A DNA stretch of 64,000 bases from Thuidium tamariscinum (taxonomy: Eukaryota; Streptophyta; Bryopsida; Hypnales; Thuidiaceae): NCBI GenBank assembly GCA_947034885.2, contig OZ019759.1:1676501-1740500 (forward strand), given 5' to 3'. The notes beneath the pieces were generated by a model. That model was not told the DNA's origin. It was given only the letters and a program-made list of their open reading frames with translations, and did not search any database. Position numbers and translations under genes: made by a program. Positions 56,351 through 64,000 of the stretch are shown piece after piece; within the stretch, counting starts at the first letter, position 1; each line of letters begins with the position of its first letter.

Positions 56351-57990
56351 AAATTTCACTATATTGTAATTCATTCCGTGCAAGATAGAAGGTCCCTAAA
56401 CCAACTATATAATGGTGGATACTAAATGGTAGAGAAGTAAAAGATCTTGAAATATTTTTCAGTAAATTTTTTTTCAAATACAAATGAAGTAGGCATGTAA
56501 TCCACTGTTGTTGGAGCTTTTAGGAATTAGTGATGAATTATTCAAGTTAAAAAGAAATAGTCATTTAGAATCATCAGAAGTACCCACCTCTTCAATGTGC
56601 AGAGTTGATATATTTAAGTAAGAAAAATTTACCTCACATACATATGTATTTGTAATGCCCAATTGGAATTCACGCCTCCTATCTTACATGAATAGTTGTA
56701 CATCAATATTTATGGAAATATGTAGGGGTTTAGGATTTTGAGTTTAAACATTTGTGATTTGGGGAATGAGTTTCTTTAATTATTTGGTTGATGGTGTTGT
56801 TTAGTCTCCTTCATACGCCTATTCAATACAGTGAAGTAGAGAACGCTATTTTCTTCCGAAATTGCAATCTCATTCTTTTTTGTTGAATTCTAGAAAAATT
56901 ACTTCATCTTTGATAGGGCTATGTTTCTTAAATTAATAAAGTGTAAGAAGAAGAATCAAACTCCTATCAACATTATATTTAGGGTTGTCATTTCTAAAGT
57001 ACTGTCTTTTAAAAAAAACCTAGGTAAGCCAAACTTATTTGTAGTGGGGGTTGAACCTATAAAGAAGCAAGGCCTTTTGGGTGCCTAATAAAATATTGAA
57101 AATGCCAATTGTATAACAAACAAAAAAATTTATTGTATTTGAAGATACAATTATTAGACTTTCAACCTTTTTGACTTGAATTTTTAAGAGTTTAAAGTTT
57201 AAAGCTTTAAACTTGTATAAAAAAAGGAATTGCACCTAACAGACTTTTTTAAAAAAGTTTTAAGAACTTTAACTTTAAGTCTACGAAGAATTTCTTGAAA
57301 TAAATGCATTTAAGAGAGCACAAAAATTATTAACATCTATAGGGTAGAAAACAATGAAATTTTTACATTGAATTCTTCTTTCTAGAAAGAATAGTAAAGT
57401 TGGAGGAGTAATTTGTTAAGAACAAATTGGAAGGAATATATTGAAGAAAAAAAATTTAGGTGAATTTGTGACCCTTGAATGCCTAAGGTTTTAAAACTGT
57501 TTTTTATTTATGAAAATAAAACATTTGGTTTTAGTCATTCGTGATTAAGGAAATGAAATTTTATTCAAAAATGACAATTTCTAGATTTTTAAAGAGTTCA
57601 TTTTTTAATAATCACTTAGATATTGTACGGTTTAGGTGCATAAGAGTTGTGAGATTACAACAAGAGAAAGGTACATTTTCTATATTTAAACTGCTACTTG
57701 CTATCACCGTGTTTCCCAATTTTGCAAATAATTTTGGGTCGACAGTGGGATGTCACGTGTATCATTACAAACAATGATAGTACATTAACATGTATATTAA
57801 AAACTTACACTTCATTTCATTTGAAAAGCTAGTTAACCTATTCCAACCTAACTCTTGCAATTGTTGAAAGGCAATAAATTTTATGAGTACGGAGATATTG
57901 CAAATATGTTGAAGTCATGAATTGCATGTTTGAATTTTCAAAGGTGAAAAACTTGAACATATTTTTTTCTTTGATGTATAGACCATTTTC

Positions 57991-57995
57991 AAAGG

Positions 57996-58025
<30 letters not shown>
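57991..58025. repeat. (AT)n microsatellite
   Basis: About 35 bp of alternating A and T. Confidence 0.9.
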
Positions 58026-58030
<5 letters not shown>

Positions 58031-60840
58031 AAATTTGGCAAACTTCCATCTTTGCTTAAGGTATGAGGGTGTTGTCAAAGACCTATCAATAATTAATTAG
58101 GAATATCCTTTTTTCATTGAAAAATGATAGTTCAATATAGTAAACTGTTAAAGTTCCTTGAGAATAAATTTAGGAAGGTCAAAGCAATTTGATTGTCCAT
58201 ATGCAAATGGGCCTAAATTTCTAAGTTCTTTATGATATATGGTCAACTAGACAATGAAGGGTTAAAATGAAATGCATCATATTAATTTTTTGGTAAACAC
58301 AAATGCAATGTGCAAGGATTTCTTTAAGGAACTCAATTACATTCCTTGATAAAATATAATTCTATAATTATTTTATTTTATTTTTTGTAGAAGAAAATCC
58401 TTCTTGTATGTGAGATTTTAATATAACTTCAAATAGTTAATTGGTACATTAAAAACTTTAAGGCATGTGAAATTGTAAATATAGTGCCATCATGGTGCAT
58501 GACAATGGCATGAAGTTCATTCCGTGCCAACCTTTATACTATTCATACTAGTATAGATGAAATGACACTATCATGACCTATACTATGAAGAATTAGGCCT
58601 TCAATATGAAAATAACACCAAAACAATCTAAACAAATTTTTCTATAGTAATCATATTCTATACAATTTGTCATTTTTTCTGAGCTGCAATTCTAGATCCA
58701 TATTGTATGATTGATTGATTTTCATTTGTACTCTTCGGATTGGAGCTTGAAATTTAGTTGTAATGTGAATGTAAATATCTTTAATCCTAAAAATGGATTT
58801 AGAGAAATAAAATAACTATACAACATTTGAAGTGTCTCTAGGAAACAATTGTTCCTAAATCCAAAATGTAAATAGCCCTTAGGAGAAGTGCATGAGTTGA
58901 GAAAAGGTAAAATAAAAAGTTCAATATGTAGTGTTTAATTTGAAAATCCAGGGTTTTTTGCCAATAAAGATATTCTTAGCAATTGTAGTGGGTTTTCAGC
59001 TAAAATTTTATCTTCTTTCATGTTTTAAGACCTCAAAAAATGACACATGTCCAAGTACTAATTTGTCCCTAATGATTGCTCCTGTAATAGTGTCAGAAAA
59101 ATAATGGTGCCAAAGTAGTATCCTAAGTTTTTTCTCTTTGTCCTACAAATCATGATTACTACTTCATTTACAAAGGAGTACAATCATTCCAAGAGGTATT
59201 TGAAGGACATCAGTTCCTGTACTAGGTAGTTTTAGCCTTAAGCATTATTATAGCCTATGAAATTCAAATACATAGTGCCAACATTGCAAATATTTAAATA
59301 ATAAACACCCAACTTTGGTTTTAAGGGTTTGTATACCTCGTTTTTTTGAACTTTATATATTGAATAGGAAGTTGAAGGTTTAGGTAACCCTACATTCTTC
59401 ATTGTCATTTTTTGTACAAGTGCTTCAAGAAGCCTAAGCCATTTCCATTTATTTGTATTCGGGTTTTATATTTCATTACTTTTGGATTGAAGTTATCATT
59501 AATTTGAATTATTCCCATGTTTTTCTATTCATTATAGAGTTTGGCTTTAACTATTCTATAGTTTGAAAATATACCTTACAATAAATAGAATTCAAATGGC
59601 TCCAGTATTAACAAGATGTAATGTAGTGCATTACAATAACCTTGAACAGTAGTGAAAACAAAAACATCATAACATTCTTAATTAAGCGCACTTCGAAATT
59701 CATATGGTAGAGTAAGTGAACTACATGTATAATGAAGACATGTGGGAGTTCCCAGTCTTTGAATAAAACAAAGATATACGTGTATACACCGCCTATTTTT
59801 TGAGGGGGGAATTTTTTTGGTCAGTCAATTATTCAATACTTCATCATTACGTAATTTTTAATTTGAATTACTATAGAGGAGTCATTTATTACTTCAATTT
59901 TCCTAAACCCTAAATATATCATATACTTTTATAGAATAAAATTATAATTCTATTGCATTTTTGGTTTGCATTCCAGATTTTTACGAGTTACTGTACACTT
60001 TCCATTTCTGTTGCACTACTGTTGATTACACTTCTAATTTTCTGTCGAAGTACCATTGTTTTTCACTTCCTATTGTTTAGTGCACTCACATTCTGCAGGC
60101 ACTACCTATTTTTTCCCCCACTACCATTGTTTTTTGTTCCATATTTATTTTTACAATGACAATTTGTTAAAATATGTACTTCTTTTTATCCTTTTAATAT
60201 GGAGTCTAAGATTGTCAAAGAAATTGTTTTTTGAATTGAGACTTCGTATTTTTTTTATCCCTGTTGGAATGGTAGAAAGTGTGTACAAGAGGAACATGGT
60301 GTTCAACAAATTTATACTTCAAATTGACTTTCATCCTCTTTGTATTTTGTTTATAGTTTTAAAAATGTAGTATTGAAATTGGGCCTCCCCCTTTTTTTTT
60401 TAATACCTGCATGAAAAGGATATTTTGTGAACACTGTAGACCCTCAAATTTTATTTCCAACTTTGTTTCATCCTTCTAGTATGAAGTTAATGGGGAGGTT
60501 ATAGCGTAAGTCATAGTTTTACAAAAAGATTGTGTTCAAACCTACCTAAACTTGTAAATCCTTCGACCTTCTACTAGCCCAATCGGAATAGGTTGTAAAT
60601 GTGAAGTGAAGAAGCTCTAAACTTCTAAAATTGATGGTTAGATTCATAAAGCAGCTTTGAGATTTTAAAGCCAGTAGCACTAATTGAGAACCTTGAATCC
60701 AAAAATTCATGTAGGGGGGTTATTTTAGATTTTAGCTAAAGCAACCCATTATTCAATACCCTATAATTACAGTTTAAAGACATCAGAAGCCTTTTTAATA
60801 TACTAAATTACATCAAATTTAAACTTAATCTTTTGACCAA

Positions 60841-60860
60841 AACCCTAAACCCTAAACCTA
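60841..60860. repeat. Interstitial plant-telomere-like repeat
   Basis: AACCCTAAACCCTAAACCTA. It is too short to be a telomere. Similar two-unit runs, such as that near 63508-63520, are common in plant intergenic DNA and can act as telo-box motifs near promoters, but no gene adjoins this one. Confidence 0.7.
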
Positions 60861-61272
60861 TATTTGTTCATATGTATATAAATTTCACGTACTCTAAACC
60901 TAAATACATAACTCAATTTATTTACTCATTCAAGTCCTTTTTCTAAAATCTTTAATTTTTCAAAGGATGTGTACTTCAAAAGTGCTTTCATAATATCTTG
61001 TATTGCACGTGCTTGATAGGGTTAACACTTAGAACCTCAAAACATTTCATAAACTAAATATCCTTTTACATTTTTCTGGAATGTTCTATTCCTAATTTCC
61101 TCTAAAGTGATTAAACCCTACATGTGTTTCACCATGTTTTGCCAAGAACACTCTAGAACTACCAGATCCAACCCTCTAAACAAAATTCATTTTTAGACAG
61201 ATCTAACCATATGACCCTATAGTAAGGTACTTTGAAAATATGTAGAAATAATTTCTTAAATTTCCACCTTGT

Positions 61273-61915
61273 AGATTGCAAAACAACAGATTTTGAATCA
61301 TGAAGAACCCATTTCTTGTCCTTACAAAAATGTAGATAGCTAGGCTTCAATGGTAGCTCACTTTTGTACGAAAAGAAGTCCAAAATGGTTGTCAATAAAT
61401 TTTTTATTCATTCTTTTTGTCAAGTTGGCTACGTGCTTAAAAATTTCAAATCATTTGGAGTTGTACAAAGTATAGCAAAAACTAGTAAGTACAAAGACTG
61501 AGGTAGAAAATGATTTAAAATTTAAAAAAATAGTAATAGTTAATTAGTGAAATAGAGAATTCTCAATTCCAATGTTAGTAATGTTGTAATTGACAATCTT
61601 CACGTAATTAATGTTTTGGTGATTTTTCAAAAAAAATTAAAAATAGAATGAAATCATGGAATCTAAAGTTTATTCTGGATTAGAGATTCCATAACTTTCG
61701 ACAAACTACCCTCAAATTAAAACTCTAATAACTTTCATCTCATACATGAAAATGGAATGACTCAAAGCTTTCCAAGTATATAAAAATCTAATTAAAGAAC
61801 CAATTTCAAATTAAAAAAAAATTTTAAATGATTTTTGAAGAAGTTGAGGTATCTAGCACAAAAATTCTATCCACATTGTTAGAAGTTATGTAAATTGTTG
61901 GCCCTGCAAACTAGT
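61273..61915 (+). repeat. Dispersed repeat, copy 2
   Basis: Diverged direct copy of 28050-28690 (see that entry). The matching text starts at GTAGATTGCAAAAC and ends near GTTGGCCCTGCAAACTAG. Confidence 0.6.
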
Positions 61916-62147
61916 CCTTGAAGACATATTGTGTTTAGGGTTGAAGAAAAATAAATAAAACTCCATTTGTAGTGAGCTGCCTTAAATTGTTATGTTGTTA
62001 CAAAACATAGTATGAACATTGAAGGGCTAAGGGTTTAGGAAAAAAATACCCTTAAATCACTCAAAGAAATTAATTGTATAATTGTAGTTCTTTCCTTTTG
62101 TAATGTATTTTATAACTTGTTTTTGAAAATGTGCAAGTTTACAAGAC

Positions 62148-62151
62148 TTGC

Positions 62152-62223
<72 letters not shown>
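62148..62223. repeat. (TA)n microsatellite
   Basis: About 75 bp of almost uninterrupted TA repeats. Its length may be unreliable in the assembly. Confidence 0.9.
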
Positions 62224-62228
<5 letters not shown>

Positions 62229-63552
62229 ATTTTTAGTATATAAAGCATAGACATAAAATTCTAGTACAATCATTTGGAAATAATGATGTTGGCCTTAACC
62301 CTTGGCAAAATTGAAAGGAAAATGTAAACTCATTATTTATACCAAACTAATTTTTTTGCTAGATGTGAAGCTTTCATTTCTTCTATAATTCTATTCATGC
62401 ACACCCTTCAATAATAATTCAAAATGAATAAAATATATTATCTCTTGTATAAAAAATTGAACATTATTTAGAAGATAAAAGTGTTTGCCTAAGTTTGCAT
62501 ACTCATATGTTTTCATCATTGAGGTGAATGAAATTTCCAATGGAATCATTTTCAAACACTATTTTTATTCATTTTTTGAGTGAACAAAGTATAAGTGCCT
62601 TTACAAGGGTTTATCTTAGACACAAAGATTTATGGGTTCAAGCTTCAATTTCATTGATTTCTTTTATTCATCTTTTATTGAGTCCTATTTAAGGGTAGAA
62701 AAAATTCTTGTACTTCTTATAATAGAGTAGCAAAGTTCTTAAAGTTTAAGTGGTCTTTGCATACTATACCATATAACAATGCACTACACTAGTATAAAAA
62801 AGTGATGTATAAATTTCAAAATCTTTTACAACGTATATTGACAAATTATTGCATTGAAACTTACAACTTGAAGTTCTTGTGTTCAAAATCCTATTGAATT
62901 TTTCAAAAAAAATCCTACAATTTATTTCTTAACATACCCTAAACATTAGTATGTCCAAATAGGTATAACATTGAACCACACACCAAATGAGTATAACCTT
63001 AATGGAAAACTTCAAAAACTAAAATCATATATAGATTTGTTTATACATGCAAATACATTTAACCCTAACAAGCAATTCTGTTAGAGAAATCATTAAAGTC
63101 GCATTCAAATTTGAATTGTAATATTAATTTTTTTTTAAATGCTATAGTTTTCATAAAAACAAATTCATCTATAACTTTCTCAATATGTGTCCAACTTCAA
63201 TAAGAGAAGGCCTCAATTTAGAACCCTACATATAAAGTTACAAGAAAAAAATAAGGAACCATTACATTTTTTAATGCTTTTTACGCAATACTTTAACTTC
63301 TCTTGGCATTTTCTTGCTCGTGAACAAAAAATGAAGTAAAACTTAAACTTTTAGGAAGTCTATATCATTCTCAAATTTCAAAGAGGTTCAATAAATTCAT
63401 ATCGAAATTGGATAACAATCTAAATGTGCCTAAAATACCTAAGGCTCTTGTAGTGACTTTGGAACTTCAACGGCCAAAGTCCACAATCCAAGCCTACATC
63501 CTAGACAAACCCTAAACCCTGAACCGTTAAATTCATCATCCCTGCTGGACGT

Positions 63553-63769
63553 TAAATGATACCATTGAAAGTGGGCCCAACGAGGTACATTTCATTTTAC
63601 TAGGGGTTGACAAGGATTTGGGGTTTATATTTGTCTTGGGTTTTTTGGTATGTTTGAGGTCTCCTAAGGTATATGGGGGTCTTTGATTTTGAATCTTAAT
63701 TCAGAATTGGAAAGAAAAAAAAAGAATGCGAAAAAAAAAATTTCAACGGGGGTTTGATGGTATCATTTA
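63553..63769. mobile_element. Candidate MITE with short inverted ends TAAATGATACCAT
   Basis: TAAATGATACCATT at 63553-63566 is mirrored by GATGGTATCATTTA at 63756-63769. Weaker complementarity is seen just inside (ACTTTC/GGGCCC against GGGGGTTTG) and outside (CATCATCCC against GGGATGATG on the complement). No target duplication is obvious. Confidence 0.35.
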
Positions 63770-64000
63770 GCGCGCTCCCATCATCCCCATGAGAATTATT
63801 CCTGTAGAGCACTAAGCAAGTGATGTCAGTGAATTCTAATAAGGTTCAGTACATCTCCAAATTTCTGTCTAAAGAAAAAGGAAAACAAATCCAAAATTAA
63901 AACTTCGGAAGATGCCGTCTTCCTTAAATATATTAATGCGTTGCCAAACCTGAAAAGCCTGTTTATATGAGCCAATTCTCTAGTCACTGTTATTTACTAG

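Larger units (their letters stand above)
56351..61272. other. Gene-free AT-rich region
   Basis: No supported gene on either strand. It contains an (AT)n microsatellite at 57991-58025 and a short plant-telomere-like (CCCTAAA)2-3 run at about 60841-60860. Two segments with similar wording (a run of G residues then ATTATTCAATAC, at about 59790-59850 and 60710-60760) may be fragments of one dispersed repeat. Confidence 0.5.
61916..64000. other. Gene-free AT-rich region to window end
   Basis: No supported gene. It contains the (TA)n tract at 62148-62223 and a candidate MITE at 63553-63769. Confidence 0.5.

Overview
The window looks like nuclear DNA of a non-seed land plant, most likely a bryophyte. 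The evidence is an AT-rich intergenic landscape, GT-AG introns, plant-type transposon relics, short (CCCTAAA)n runs, and one intact gene of a type reported only from early-diverging plants and algae. I cannot name the species from the sequence.

The only clearly intact gene is at 15792-24097 (+). Seventeen exons splice in phase into an ORF of 1,125 codons encoding a PAS - EDR1 - Raf-like kinase protein. This trimodular layout is that of ANR/ARK/CTR1L, the group B3 Raf-like MAPKKK required for ABA and desiccation responses in mosses and liverworts. An upstream ORF stops on the main start codon (ATGA overlap). A short palindromic CACTA-type MITE lies about 0.7 kb upstream of the start.

Left side (1-15 kb): a decayed LTR element with a gag-like, pol-less ORF (627-2640) and its 3' LTR (3346-3857); AT-rich DNA with a TATA-like promoter motif; a candidate 2.5-kb CACTA element with subterminal repeats (10298-12790); and two MITEs. 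Centre (24.1-33 kb): gene-free AT-rich DNA holding a diverged inverted copy of the left LTR (32513-33033). From 33 to 42.5 kb the DNA is less AT-rich. It contains on the minus strand a multi-exon pseudogene of P5CS (delta-1-pyrroline-5-carboxylate synthase) with correctly placed splice sites but in-frame stops. From 42.5 to 46.1 kb lies a second, better preserved relative of the left gag-like element (minus strand).

From 46.2 to about 54 kb (perhaps 56.1 kb) the minus strand carries a broken multi-exon gene that I do not recognise as a whole. In order it has a segment with a GQH motif, a Lys/Arg-rich segment, an acidic/NLS/coiled-coil segment, an FCP1-like phosphatase-type segment whose catalytic aspartates are replaced, and basic C-terminal exons. 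A palindrome of about 20-23 bp with core AACTCGA-N-TCGAGTT occurs in three of its introns and in a cluster just upstream of its first confident exon, and I did not see it in an exon. With the nearby inverted duplication, this is the best candidate in the window for an undescribed mobile or regulatory system. The last 7.6 kb is AT-rich and gene-free, with a dispersed repeat that also occurs at 28 kb.

Apart from the kinase gene, most features look like fossils. Proline synthesis (P5CS) and ABA signalling (ANR/ARK) are both stress functions, but the P5CS copy is dead, so no functional cluster is claimed.
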